A stretch of DNA of 64,000 bases from WHSO01 sp963732875 (GTDB lineage: Bacteria; Pseudomonadota; Alphaproteobacteria; SMXQ01), in contig CAVTBD010000002.1 in the NCBI GenBank assembly GCA_963732875.1, forward strand, positions 1,302,001 through 1,366,000. Reading direction: 5' to 3'. Shown here piece by piece: positions 23,177 through 31,180 of this stretch. A model generated the notes under the pieces. It did not search any database. It was not told the origin of the DNA and saw only the letters and a program-made list of their open reading frames with translations. The number at the start of each line of letters is the position of its first letter. Position 1 is the first letter of the stretch. A program made the position numbers and the translations under genes.

Positions 23177-23743
23177 ATGAAGATGAACGCCAACCTGATC
23201 CGCCCCGGCAACGTGCTCGACCACGAGAACAAGCTGTGGAGCGTCCTCAAGATCCAGCTGATCCAGCCCGGCAAGGGCGGCGCCTTCATCCAGGTGGAGA
23301 TGCGCGACGTGCGCTCGGGCAACAAGACCAACGTGCGCTGGCGCACCCAGGACACGGTCGAGAAGGCGATGGTGGACGAGGCCGAGTGCACCTTCCTCTA
23401 TGCCGACGGCGACGCGCTCACCTTCATGAACAGCGCCACCTTCGACCAGTTCACCATGGCGCGCGATCAGGTCGGCGACGCCGCCCAGTTCCTGCAGGAG
23501 GGCATGGTGGTGATGGTCGAGACCATCGAGGGCCAGCCGGTCTCCGTCACCCTGCCCCAGACCGTGACCATGACCATCGTCGAGGCCGACCCGGTGGTGA
23601 AGGGCCAGACCGCGTCGTCGAGCTACAAGCCGGCGATCCTGGAGAACGGCAGCCGCGTCATGGTGCCGCCGCACGTCGCGTCGGGCACCCGCATCGTCGT
23701 CAACACCGCCGACGGCTCCTACGTCGAACGCGCCAAGGACTGA
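23177..23743 (+). CDS. efp: Elongation factor P
   Basis: 188 residues, full length. EF-P binds between the P and E sites of the ribosome and relieves stalling at proline runs. The KOW-like N-terminal domain carries PGKGGAF with Lys33, the residue modified by EpmA/EpmB in bacteria that have that pathway, whose genes flank this one. OB domains II and III follow (TFLYADGDALTFMNSATFDQF; ILENGSRVMVPPHVASGTRIVVNT; SYVERAKD at the end). ATG 23177 is chosen because it opens the conserved N-terminus. Confidence 0.96.
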   Translation: MKMNANLIRPGNVLDHENKLWSVLKIQLIQPGKGGAFIQVEMRDVRSGNKTNVRWRTQDTVEKAMVDEAECTFLYADGDALTFMNSATFDQFTMARDQVGDAAQFLQEGMVVMVETIEGQPVSVTLPQTVTMTIVEADPVVKGQTASSSYKPAILENGSRVMVPPHVASGTRIVVNTADGSYVERAKD

Positions 23744-23780
23744 TGGATTGCACCGCGTGGACCACATCGCCTATTCAAAC

Positions 23781-23873
23781 CGTCATCGCCCGGCTCGTCC
23801 GGGCGATCCATTTGTCGTCACGGCAACCGCCTCGGCCAGCCCGTGGATGCCCCGGACAAGCCGGGGCATGACG
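23781..23873. repeat. Palindromic CGTCAT-type intergenic repeat
   Basis: CGTCATCGCCCGGCTCGTCC and GATGCCCCGGACAAGCCGGG, followed by GCATGACGG, form the two halves. It lies between efp and suhB. Confidence 0.6.
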
Positions 23874-23908
23874 GCGGTTTTTGAACGCGGCGAAAACGTG
23901 GCCGCGTG

Positions 23909-24729
23909 ATGGCGGTCAAGTCCCCCCTCATCAACGTGATGGAGCGCGCCGCCCGCAAGGCGGGGCGCGGCCTGGTGCGCGACTTCGGCGAGGTCGAGCA
24001 GCTCCAGGTTTCCCAGAAGGGCCCGGGCGACTTCGTCTCGACGGCCGACCACAAGGCCGACCGCGTGCTGCGCGAGGAGCTCGCGCGCGTGCGCCCGGAC
24101 TTCGCCATGCTGACCGAGGAATCGGGCTTCCACGGCGACGACGACGCCATGTACCGCTGGGTGGTCGACCCGCTCGACGGCACCACCAACTTCCTGCACG
24201 GCATCCCGCATTTCGCCATCTCGATCGGCGTCGAGGGGCGCTCGGTGATCGGCGGCAAGCTGTCGAGCGAGATCGTCGCGGGCGTGGTCTACGACCCGAT
24301 CCACGACCTCACCTACTGGGCCGAGAAGGGCGCCGGCGCCTATCTCAACGACCGACGTTTGAGGGTATCGGCGCGGCGCGACCTCCCCATGTCGGTGATC
24401 GCGTCCGGCCTGCCGACGCATGGACCGCACCGATGCCGACCAGCACCTGCGCGAGACCCGCGCCGCTGATGGGCCGGGTCGCGGGGCTCCGGCGCTTCGG
24501 CTCGGCCGCGCTCGACATGGCCTGGGTCGCCGCCGGACGCTACGAGGCGTTCTGGGAGGTCGGCCTGTCGCCCTGGGACATCGCCGCCGGCATCGTCCTG
24601 GTCAAGGAGGCGGGCGGCTACGTGAGCGAGCTCGACGGCGGCGACGGCATGATGGCCTCGGGCTCGATGCTCGCCAGCAATGGCCATATCCACAGCGAAA
24701 TCCGCTCGGTCCTCAATAAGGCGCGTTGA
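23909..24729 (+). CDS. suhB: Inositol monophosphatase family protein (frameshifted in this sequence)
   Basis: A Mg-dependent inositol-1-phosphatase/SuhB family protein, about 273 residues when corrected. Motifs: EESGFHGD (Glu metal ligand), WVVDPLDGTTNFLHGIPHF (two Asps binding Mg), and the later GRYEAFWEVGLSPWDIAAGIVLVKEAGG (third Asp). Two extra bases, near 24424 and 24467, shift the frame out and then back, so the THG-RTDADQHLRETRA segment is garbled. ATG 23909 (MAVKSPLINVMERAARKAG) is preferred over GTG 23906. SuhB also contributes to rRNA antitermination in E. coli. Followed by the OmpA/MotA-like/MotB-like group. Confidence 0.85.
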
Positions 24730-24893
24730 CGCCTTTCGGCGTCGGGACGCCGGCGCATACGGGGTGCGGCAAGGCGGTTGTTCCACCGGGGCGCCTTGGT
24801 TTATTGTTGCGGGACCCCGGCGCCCCAAAAGCGCCCCGGGGTCAATGGCTTAATGCCCGCCATGCGCAGCACCAGGCAGGAGACGTCGCCCAG

Positions 24894-25981
24894 ATGAATC
24901 CCGGAAGAAGGATCAACCGGCCGCAGCGCGGCAGTCGCGCGCGCCTCGTCGCCGCGGCGTTCGCCGTGACGCTGCTCGTGCCCATCGCCGCGCCCCGCCC
25001 GGTGCTGGCTCAGGCCGGCGGCTACGACGACGACGGCACCACCGTGGTCGGCAGCGCCAGCGGCGGCGTCACCGTCGATCTCTCCGTGCTCAACGACCTC
25101 GGCGCGCCCGACCGCGGCCGCGACCTGCGCTTCCCGGGCAGCCGGCTCGGCCCCGACCAGGCGATCCGCCTGCATCCGGCCCGAGATCCAGCTGCATCCG
25201 CCGCGCAAGAAGGCGCGCCGCGTCCGCCGCCCGCCTGCGAGCGTGCGGCCCAAGCCCAGGCCGGCGCCGCCGTCCGCGACCGCCGAGGCCCCGGCCGCGC
25301 CCGCCATGCCCGAGACCGCCGCGCCGCCCGCGGCGCCCCCCGCCCCGCCCAAGGTGGCGAGCGCGCCGCCGCGCGCCGATGACCCCGCCGCCCGCGCCCG
25401 AGAGCACGCCCGAGACCCGTGCGCCGGCCAAGGCCCCCGAAATGGCGCGCGGCTCGGTCACTCCGCCGCCGCCGCCGACCGTGCCCGAGCCGCCCCAGGC
25501 GTCGCGCAGCGCCTCGCCCCTGCCGCCCGACCTGCCGCCGATCACCCCGGCGCCGCGCGAGGGCGTCGAATCCGGCAGCGTGCCGCCACCGCCCGCGCCG
25601 GAAACCAAAAAGAGCGAGAGCCAGACCGCGTCCCTGCCCCCAGCCACGTCGGGCGGCGGTTTCGCGCCCGGCGTCACCCGCGCTATCGCGTTCGGGGCCG
25701 GTCAGGCGAGCCTCGCCAGCGCCGGCGAGGCGACGCTCAAGGCCGCGGCCCAGGCGCTGACCGCGAATGCCGCACTGCGCGTCGAGCTCAAGGCCTACGC
25801 CACCGGCGACAAGGACAACGAATCGCGGGCGCGGCGCCTCTCGCTCAGCCGCGCGCTGGCGGTGCGCTCGTTCCTGATCAAAGAGGGCGTACAAGCGACG
25901 CGCATCGACGTGCGCGCGCTCGGCAGCCAGGTGCCCTCGGGCCCCGCGGATCGCGTCGACGTGACTCTGATTTCCCGGTAA
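24894..25981 (+). CDS. OmpA-family peptidoglycan-binding protein (frameshifted in this sequence)
   Basis: Begins with a signal peptide (MNPGRRIN, hydrophobic to VLAQ near residue 40) and DGTTVVGSASGGVTVDLSVL. The middle is a long Pro/Ala-rich linker (about residues 110-240). The end is an OmpA-type peptidoglycan-binding domain (AIAFGAGQASLASAGEATL; ELKAYATGDKDNESRARRLS; ALAVRSFLIKEGV; RIDVRALGSQVP). Frame breaks lie near 25185 and 25378, both inside the GC-rich linker, so indel errors are likely. Located between suhB and a MotA-like gene on the same strand. The three envelope genes probably act together (inference). Confidence 0.78.
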
Positions 25982-26139
25982 CGCCGGACCGGCGGACGCG
26001 GTCCGATGTCCGATGGATGACACGGCCGCCCGCCAGTATGGGTGGCGCCGGTGAGAACGGAGACGACGGGGGCCCGGCCCCCGTCGGTTCGAGGACCCGC
26101 AAGACGCCAACGGCCCGGTGAGGGCCAACGGAAGGAAGC

Positions 26140-27321
26140 ATGTTCAGGTTCGGCCCCTACCTCTTCCGCATGACTGCGTTCCTGATCGTCGTCGCCGGTG
26201 TCTCCGTGGCGCTGATCGGACCGCTCCACCACGCATTCCTGTCGAACCCGCCGCTCAACAGCCTGATTCTCGCGGTGCTCGCGTTCGGCATCGTCTATGC
26301 GCTGCGTCAGGTGTTCGTGCTGCGCCACGAGGCGGCCTGGATCACCGCCTTCCGCCGCCTGCGCGAGCAGGGCGGCGGGCGCGAGCGCCCGGGCGGCGAC
26401 ACCCTGCCCCGGCCGCACCTGCTCGCGCCGATGGCGAATCTGCTGAGCGACCGCGAGGGAACGCTGCGCCTGTCGGCGAGCTCGATGCGTTCGCTGCTCA
26501 ATTCGATCTCGTCGCGCCTCGACAAATCGCGCCAGCTCGCGCGCTACCTGATCGGGCTGCTGATCTTCCTCGGCCTGCTCGGCACGTTCTGGGGGCTGCT
26601 GATCACGATCGCCTCGGTGTCGAACGTGGTGAAGGACCTCAGCATGGGCACGGGCGACATCAACGAGATGTTCGGCCACCTGAAGGCGGGGCTCGCGGCG
26701 CCCCTTTCGGGCATGGGGACCGCGTTCGGCTCGTCGCTGTTCGGCCTCGCGGGATCGCTGGTGCTGGGCTTCCTCGACCTGCAGTCGGGCCAGGCGCTCA
26801 ACCGCTTCTACAACGACCTCGAGGAATGGCTGTCGGGGCTGACGCGGCTCACCGGCCCGTCGCCGGTGTCGGGCGGCGAGGGCACCGTGCCCGACTACCT
26901 GGAGGCGCTGCTGGAGCAGACCGCCGAGGGGCTCGAGGGCCTGCAGCGCACCATCGCGCGCGGCGAGGAGAGCCGCATCTCCGCCAACACCGCACTGATG
27001 CAGCTGCACGAGCGCCTGTCCACGCTCACCGACCAGATGCGCGCCGAGCAGGGCCTGCTGGCGCGCCTCGCCGAGGGTCAGCTCGAGTTGAAGCCGATCC
27101 TGGCGAAGCTCGCCGAGGCCCCGGCGCGCGCCGGCGGCGACGGGCTCGACGACGCCACCCGCGGCCATATCCGCAACATGGAGATCTACCTCGCGCGCCT
27201 GCTGGAGGAAGTGGCCTCGGGCCGCGCCCAGGCGACCGAAGAGATCAGGAGCGAGATCAAGATCCTCGCCCGCACCGTCGCCGCCGCGGCGGAAAAGTCC
27301 GCCGCCCGCAGCGGGGAATAG
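26140..27321 (+). CDS. MotA/TolQ/ExbB-like membrane protein
   Basis: 393 residues. Two N-terminal TM helices (FLIVVAGVSVALIG; LILAVLAFGIVYAL) and a second pair (LIGLLIFLGLLGTFWGLLIT; GTAFGSSLFGLAGSLVLGFLD) carry the MotA/ExbB signature, including the short GLLGTFWGL loop. The C-terminal 150 residues are a cytoplasmic coiled coil. No flagellar genes are near. It is paired with the MotB/OmpA-like gene starting 190 bases downstream, so together they should form a proton-driven stator-like complex anchored to peptidoglycan, of unknown task. This pair is conserved next to suhB and rpmE in alphaproteobacteria. Confidence 0.82.
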   Translation: MFRFGPYLFRMTAFLIVVAGVSVALIGPLHHAFLSNPPLNSLILAVLAFGIVYALRQVFVLRHEAAWITAFRRLREQGGGRERPGGDTLPRPHLLAPMANLLSDREGTLRLSASSMRSLLNSISSRLDKSRQLARYLIGLLIFLGLLGTFWGLLITIASVSNVVKDLSMGTGDINEMFGHLKAGLAAPLSGMGTAFGSSLFGLAGSLVLGFLDLQSGQALNRFYNDLEEWLSGLTRLTGPSPVSGGEGTVPDYLEALLEQTAEGLEGLQRTIARGEESRISANTALMQLHERLSTLTDQMRAEQGLLARLAEGQLELKPILAKLAEAPARAGGDGLDDATRGHIRNMEIYLARLLEEVASGRAQATEEIRSEIKILARTVAAAAEKSAARSGE

Positions 27322-27511
27322 GGCGCATGGCCACGACACACGTACCGGCGTTCCCCATGACGCCCCCCTCACCCTTCCCTCTCCCCCCGGTCACGCGAAT
27401 GCGTGCTTCGCACGACGGGGGGAGAGGGTTGAGAAGGGTTGGCAAGCGACAGCGAGCCTACCCGGAGCTGGGTGAGGGAGATGCCGGGCCCTCGATCTGA
27501 CGGAGGCTTGA
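27322..27511. other. Gap with inverted-repeat sequence between the stator-like genes
   Basis: CTCACCCTTCCCTCTCCCCC and, after a short centre with GCGAATGCGTGCTTCGCAC, GGGGGGAGAGGGTTGAGAAG are near-complementary and can fold into a long hairpin. It may attenuate read-through between the MotA-like and MotB-like genes. CGGAGG lies before ATG 27512. Confidence 0.5.
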
Positions 27512-28627
27512 ATGGCCGGAATCGCCCAGCACCGCCGCCCCCAGCACCACCTCGACATCTGGCCGGGGTTCGTGGACGCGCTGTCCACGCTCCTCATGGT
27601 CATCATCTTCGTCCTGTCGGTGTTCATCCTCGCGCAGTTCTTCCTGACCGAGCAGCTGGCCGGGCGCGACGCTGCCATGAAGCGGCTCGAGACCCAGGTC
27701 TCGGAGCTCGCCGACATGCTCGCCCTCGAGCGCCAGGCGAGCGCCGAGCTGCGCAACTCGGTGGCGGATCTGTCGGCGCAGCTGCAGTCGTCCACCGCCG
27801 CGCGCGACAGCCTGAGCGGGCAGGTCTCCAGCCTCGGCCAGCAGCTCTCCGAAGTGCGCGACAAGGCGAACCAGCTCCAGTCCGACCTCGACGACGCGCG
27901 CCAGAAGCTGGCCGCGAGCGAATCCCAGCTCGGCACGGTCTCGAAGCAATTGAGCGAGAGCCAGGGCAAGCTCACCAAGGAGCAGGAGCTGTCGAACGCG
28001 CGCAAGTCGGAGGTGGACCGACTCAACAACAACATCGCCGCGCTGCGCAACGAGCTCGCGCGCATCAGCGCCGCGCTGGAGGCTTCGGAAGCCAAGAGCA
28101 AGGAACAGAACGTCCAGATCGCCAACCTCGGCAAGCGGCTCAACGCCGCGCTCGCGAGCAAGGTCGAGGAGCTGTCGCGCTACCGCTCGGAGTTCTTCGG
28201 CAAGCTGCGCGAGGTGCTGGGTAACCGCAAGGACATCCGCATCGTCGGCGACCGCTTCGTGTTCCAGTCGGAGGTGCTGTTCGGCAGCGGCGACGCGACG
28301 CTCGGCGACGAGGGCAAGGTCCAGATTGCCGAGCTGGCCAAGACCCTGCTCGACCTCGCCGGGAAGATCCCGGCCGGCATCGACTGGGTGCTGCGCGTCG
28401 ACGGCCATACCGACGTCCGGCCCATCAGCACGCCCCAGTTCCCGTCCAACTGGGAGCTCTCGAGCGCCCGCGCGCTTTCCGTGGTGCATGCGCTGGTGGC
28501 CGACGGGGTGCCGCCCGAGCGCCTGGTGGCGGCGGGCTTCGGCTCCTACCAGCCGATCGACCCGGGCCATACCGAGGACGCCTACCGCCGCAACCGGCGC
28601 ATCGAGTTCAAGCTGACCGAGCGCTAG
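27512..28627 (+). CDS. MotB-like/OmpA-family peptidoglycan-binding protein
   Basis: 371 residues. One N-terminal TM segment includes the MotB/TolR-type Asp context (DIWPGFVDALSTLLMVIIFVL); this Asp is the presumed proton carrier. Residues about 45-220 are a long coiled coil. The C-terminal OmpA domain binds peptidoglycan (FQSEVLFGSGDATLGDEG; LRVDGHTDVRPI; NWELSSARALSVVHAL; AGFGSYQPI; NRRIEFKL). Partner of the upstream MotA-like protein. The coiled coil is much longer than in flagellar MotB, suggesting a wide periplasmic reach or a regulatory rod. Confidence 0.85.
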   Translation: MAGIAQHRRPQHHLDIWPGFVDALSTLLMVIIFVLSVFILAQFFLTEQLAGRDAAMKRLETQVSELADMLALERQASAELRNSVADLSAQLQSSTAARDSLSGQVSSLGQQLSEVRDKANQLQSDLDDARQKLAASESQLGTVSKQLSESQGKLTKEQELSNARKSEVDRLNNNIAALRNELARISAALEASEAKSKEQNVQIANLGKRLNAALASKVEELSRYRSEFFGKLREVLGNRKDIRIVGDRFVFQSEVLFGSGDATLGDEGKVQIAELAKTLLDLAGKIPAGIDWVLRVDGHTDVRPISTPQFPSNWELSSARALSVVHALVADGVPPERLVAAGFGSYQPIDPGHTEDAYRRNRRIEFKLTER

Positions 28628-28794
28628 GCCGGGCCCGGCCCGGGCGCCCTTCCCGGCCCCGGCCGCCGCGTCCTACCGCCAGGGGCGGACAGGCCTTGCA
28701 ATCCCGGGCGCCATTGGATATAGAACGGCCTTCCGCGCGGCCCCGGGCCGCGCCCTAGCCTCTCACACGGGGCCTTTCACACGGGAAACGGGCG

Positions 28795-29016
28795 ATGAAG
28801 CAGGATATTCATCCCGACTACCACGAGATCACGGTGGTGATGACCGACGGCACCACCTACAAGACCCGTACGACCTGGGGCAAGCCGGGCGACACGCTCA
28901 AGCTCGACATCGATTCCAAGTCGCACCCGGCCTGGACCGGCGTGCACCGCCTGATCGATTCGGGCGGCCAGCTCGCCAAGTTCAACAAGCGCTTCCAGGG
29001 TCTCGGCCTCAAGTAG
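28795..29016 (+). CDS. rpmE: 50S ribosomal protein L31
   Basis: 73 residues, the C-minus (zinc-free) type: it starts MKQDIHPDYHEITVVMTDGT and lacks the CxxC pairs of zinc-binding L31. SHPAWTGVHRLIDSGGQLAKF matches the conserved C-terminal part, followed by FNKRFQGLGLK. It is a single gene with a strong terminator 25 bases downstream. Confidence 0.95.
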   Translation: MKQDIHPDYHEITVVMTDGTTYKTRTTWGKPGDTLKLDIDSKSHPAWTGVHRLIDSGGQLAKFNKRFQGLGLK

Positions 29017-29040
29017 TCCGGGTACACAACCCAATATGCA

Positions 29041-29068
29041 GAAGGCCGGCCCAAAGGGCCGGCCTTTC
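29041..29068 (+). terminator. Intrinsic terminator after rpmE
   Basis: GAAGGCCGGCCC-AAA-GGGCCGGCCTTTC: an 11-bp GC-rich stem with a 3-base loop and a short T run. It probably also serves the convergent DUF1465 gene. Confidence 0.85.
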
Positions 29069-29106
29069 TCGTTGGGGCGGGGTGACTTTTCCGGAAAGCC
29101 GTGTGC

Positions 29107-29514
29107 TCAGGTGTCGGCGTGGTCGCGGCGCACCAGCTCGTCGAGGCGCGACACCCGCACGTAGAGGCGCTGGCTGCGCTCCATCAGGCTTTCGAGAGCG
29201 GGCGGCAGCACCTCGCCGAGCGGGTCGTCGTCGCCGGCGAGACGCTCGCTGCGCTCGAGCGTGTAGGGCGGGCGCGCCGCCTCGGCGGGCGTGATCTCCC
29301 CGGCGTGGACCGCGCGGCGCGCGAGCAGCCAGGCCATGACATGGGTGAGCCGCGAGGTCAGCCGCGAGGTCTCGACCGCCATGCGCGCCTGGCCGCCGAC
29401 CGTGACGTACTGGCAGTCCACCTGCTGGCCGCGCGCGATGTAGTCGCGCGCTTCGATCAGCAGATCGAACGTCTCGTCGTAGGTGCGGTCGAAGAAGGCC
29501 GTCGCCGCTTCCAT
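29107..29514 (-). CDS. DUF1465 family protein
   Basis: 135 residues from ATG 29514 (MEAATAFFDRTYDETFDLLI). An all-helical protein with the DUF1465 pattern (EARDYIARGQ; SRLTSRLTHVMAWLLARRAVHAGEI; SLMERSQRLYVRVSRLDELVRR). The family is found in Alphaproteobacteria and related to the regulator-like CopG/AtaL-type small proteins; its role is not established. Convergent with rpmE and divergent from hsp20. Confidence 0.85.
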   Translation of the reverse strand: MEAATAFFDRTYDETFDLLIEARDYIARGQQVDCQYVTVGGQARMAVETSRLTSRLTHVMAWLLARRAVHAGEITPAEAARPPYTLERSERLAGDDDPLGEVLPPALESLMERSQRLYVRVSRLDELVRRDHADT

Positions 29515-29675
29515 GGTCCCTCGATGCCCCGTGCGCGCATGGCGCGCGCCTTGTTTTATTGCCCCAAGCATCGCCGATCCGGTCTGGCGAGGCAAGACCG
29601 GAGCGCGCCGAAAGGCGAAATTTACCTTGTTCTTTCATATGGTTAACGTCTGTACCCCCGGTGCCGCGTGCGGCT

Positions 29676-29703
29676 CTTGAATCGGCCCGGCCGGCACCTA
29701 AAT
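29676..29703 (+). promoter_or_regulatory. Sigma-32-like heat-shock promoter
   Basis: CTTG (29676-29679), 17 bases, then CCTAAAT (29697-29703), close to the alphaproteobacterial RpoH pattern CTTG-N17-CYTATNT. It lies 105 bases before the hsp20 start. Confidence 0.5.
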
Positions 29704-29707
29704 CAAT

Positions 29708-29807
29708 GACGAGCGGCGCCCATGAGGGCCGCTCGGGCCGCCCCCGGCCGACCGGCGGGACGGCGGCCATCTCTCAACCCATGTTGCTTCTGAAGGAGGA
29801 TATGGAT
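29708..29807 (+). promoter_or_regulatory. ROSE-like RNA thermometer in the hsp20 leader
   Basis: The leader folds into GC-rich hairpins (GAGCGGC...GCCGCTC near 29711-29734). It ends with TTGCTTCT facing AAGGAGGA (29784-29800), so the Shine-Dalgarno can pair with a UUGCU-type anti-SD as in ROSE elements of small heat-shock genes. Heating would free the SD. The ATG at 29808 sits 8 bases from AGGAGG. Confidence 0.6.
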
Positions 29808-30272
29808 ATGACCGGTTTCGACTTTTCACCCCTGTTCCGTTCCAGCGTCGGCTTCGACCGCCTGAGCCGCCTCATGGAGAGCGCGCTCGTGCCCCATGGC
29901 GAGGCCAGCTACCCGCCCTACAACATCGAAAAGACCGGCGAAAACGCCTATCGCATCTCGGTCGCGGTCGCCGGCTTCGGCGAGGGCGACCTCGACGTCA
30001 CGGTGAAGGAGAACACGCTCACCATCACCGGCAAGAACCAGCGCGAGGAAAAGGACGAGAAGGCCCGCAAGTACCTGTACCACGGCATCGCCGGGCGCGC
30101 CTTCCGGCTCGCCTTCGCGCTCGCCAACTCGGTGCGCGTGAGCGGTGCCAGCGTCGAGAACGGGCTGCTGCACGTCGACCTCGAGCGCGTGGTGCCCGAG
30201 GAGGCGAAGCCCCGCACCATCGAGATCCGCAAGGGCGACGGCCCCAAGGCGATCGGTGAAAAGGCGGCCTAG
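29808..30272 (+). CDS. Hsp20 family small heat-shock protein
   Basis: 154 residues, IbpA-like. An N-terminal arm (FDFSPLFRSSVGFDRLSRLME) precedes the alpha-crystallin domain: YPPYNIEKTGENAYRISVAV, LDVTVKENTLTITGK, YLYHGIAGRAFRLAFALAN, ENGLLHVDLERVVPEE. Then comes the C-terminal tail with the IEI dimer-contact (RTIEIRKG). It holds unfolding proteins for Hsp70/ClpB. ATG 29808 has better SD spacing than ATG 29802. Its leader carries a heat-shock-type promoter and a ROSE-like element. Its stop codon touches a family B repeat. Confidence 0.93.
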   Translation: MTGFDFSPLFRSSVGFDRLSRLMESALVPHGEASYPPYNIEKTGENAYRISVAVAGFGEGDLDVTVKENTLTITGKNQREEKDEKARKYLYHGIAGRAFRLAFALANSVRVSGASVENGLLHVDLERVVPEEAKPRTIEIRKGDGPKAIGEKAA

Positions 30273-30384
30273 AGCCTGATCGGCTCAGCTCGGAACGATC
30301 TTGAGCCGTGAATCAGGCTCTACACGTTGAATTCAGAGCAGGATTCACGGTTCAGATTGAGTCAATCTGAACCGACCCTGCTCT
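30271..30384. repeat. Double-hairpin intergenic repeat, family B copy 1
   Basis: Hairpin 1 has arms AGAGCCTGAT and ATCAGGCTCT. Hairpin 2 has arms AGAGCAGG with CGGTTCAGATTGA and TCAATCTGAACCG with CTGCTCT. A second copy is at 31991-32107. Both begin with CTAGAGCC; here the TAG is the hsp20 stop. Confidence 0.8.
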
Positions 30385-30816
30385 GACGCCGCCGTACCGG
30401 GCCCCGCATAAAGCGAAGGCCCAAAAGTCGAGAGCCGCCCCCCGCGTCCTCCCGCTTGGGGCGGCTCCTTCTTTTGAGCCTCGACCTGTTAAACTTGCTT
30501 GGTCGCCGGAAAATCTAGCGGCGCCGGGGGCCCGAGTCAAAGCAAACATTACACAAACATTAACGGCACATGGAGAAATTAGCGAAAGTTTCGCACGTGC
30601 CCGGATATGCGTAACATAAAGAAAGCCGCCCCGGAGGGCGGCTTGAGTTTAACAGGGAGGCGTCAAAAGGATTGGACGGAACGTCCAATGGACAAACCCA
30701 TGACGAGGAATGTCTGATGCCTAATTTAGGGGCAAATGGTTAACGCGTCCTTAACAAACCACAAATTTTTTCTGCAGAATGTTAAGTATTGCCCCGGCCG
30801 CGGGCAGACGCCCCGG
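30385..30816. other. Intergenic region with several hairpins
   Basis: Held here: a terminator-like hairpin with arms GAGCCGCCCC/GGGGCGGCTC near 30431-30469; AGCCGCCCC-GGA-GGGCGGCTT near 30625-30646; and a perfect operator-like palindrome ATTGGACG-GAA-CGTCCAAT at 30671-30689. The stretch 30530-30620 is AT-richer. No ORF was supported. A small RNA is possible but unproven. Confidence 0.5.
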
Positions 30817-31008
30817 CTACTTGCGGAACACCGCCTCGGCGGCGCCGCGCACCCCTTGCTTGCGGGCGATGTCGGCCTCCGCCCGGGCAATCTCGCCCCT
30901 GAGCGCACCGATGTAGGCGCGCAGTTCCACGATCGACAGCGAATCCAGCACGACCGGCTGGAATCCCGCGGGTTTCCTGGGCTGGAGCTCGTCCTCTTCG
31001 GCGGCCAT
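30817..31008 (-). CDS. DUF1192 family small protein
   Basis: 63 residues from ATG 31008. MAAEEDELQPRKPAGFQPVVLDSLS-type start, then a helix IVELRAYIGALRGEIARAEADIARKQ and a short tail ending AAEAVFRK. This is the DUF1192 pattern (DLSxLSVEEL-like motif plus one coiled-coil helix) common in Alphaproteobacteria. Its function is unknown. It is divergent from the trcR-like gene. Confidence 0.82.
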   Translation of the reverse strand: MAAEEDELQPRKPAGFQPVVLDSLSIVELRAYIGALRGEIARAEADIARKQGVRGAAEAVFRK

Positions 31009-31180
31009 CGGCGCTTCCCGGCTGCGGAAATTATGGCAAAGGGGGTTTGTCCCTGCCGGTAAGGGACTATATGATGGATGAAATTCAATTGCCACCGCCC
31101 CCTCTTGCAACGCCCGGGGCGCGGCATCAGGCCCGGGTCCCGGAAATGGGGTCCGGGCGTATCCATCCTAAGGAGGCACT

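Noticed and set aside
26140..28627. Zorya defence system (ZorA/ZorB)
   Set aside because: The MotA/MotB-like pair resembles ZorAB in outline, but no ZorC/ZorD or ZorE is present, and suhB and rpmE flank it as in the core genome of alphaproteobacteria.
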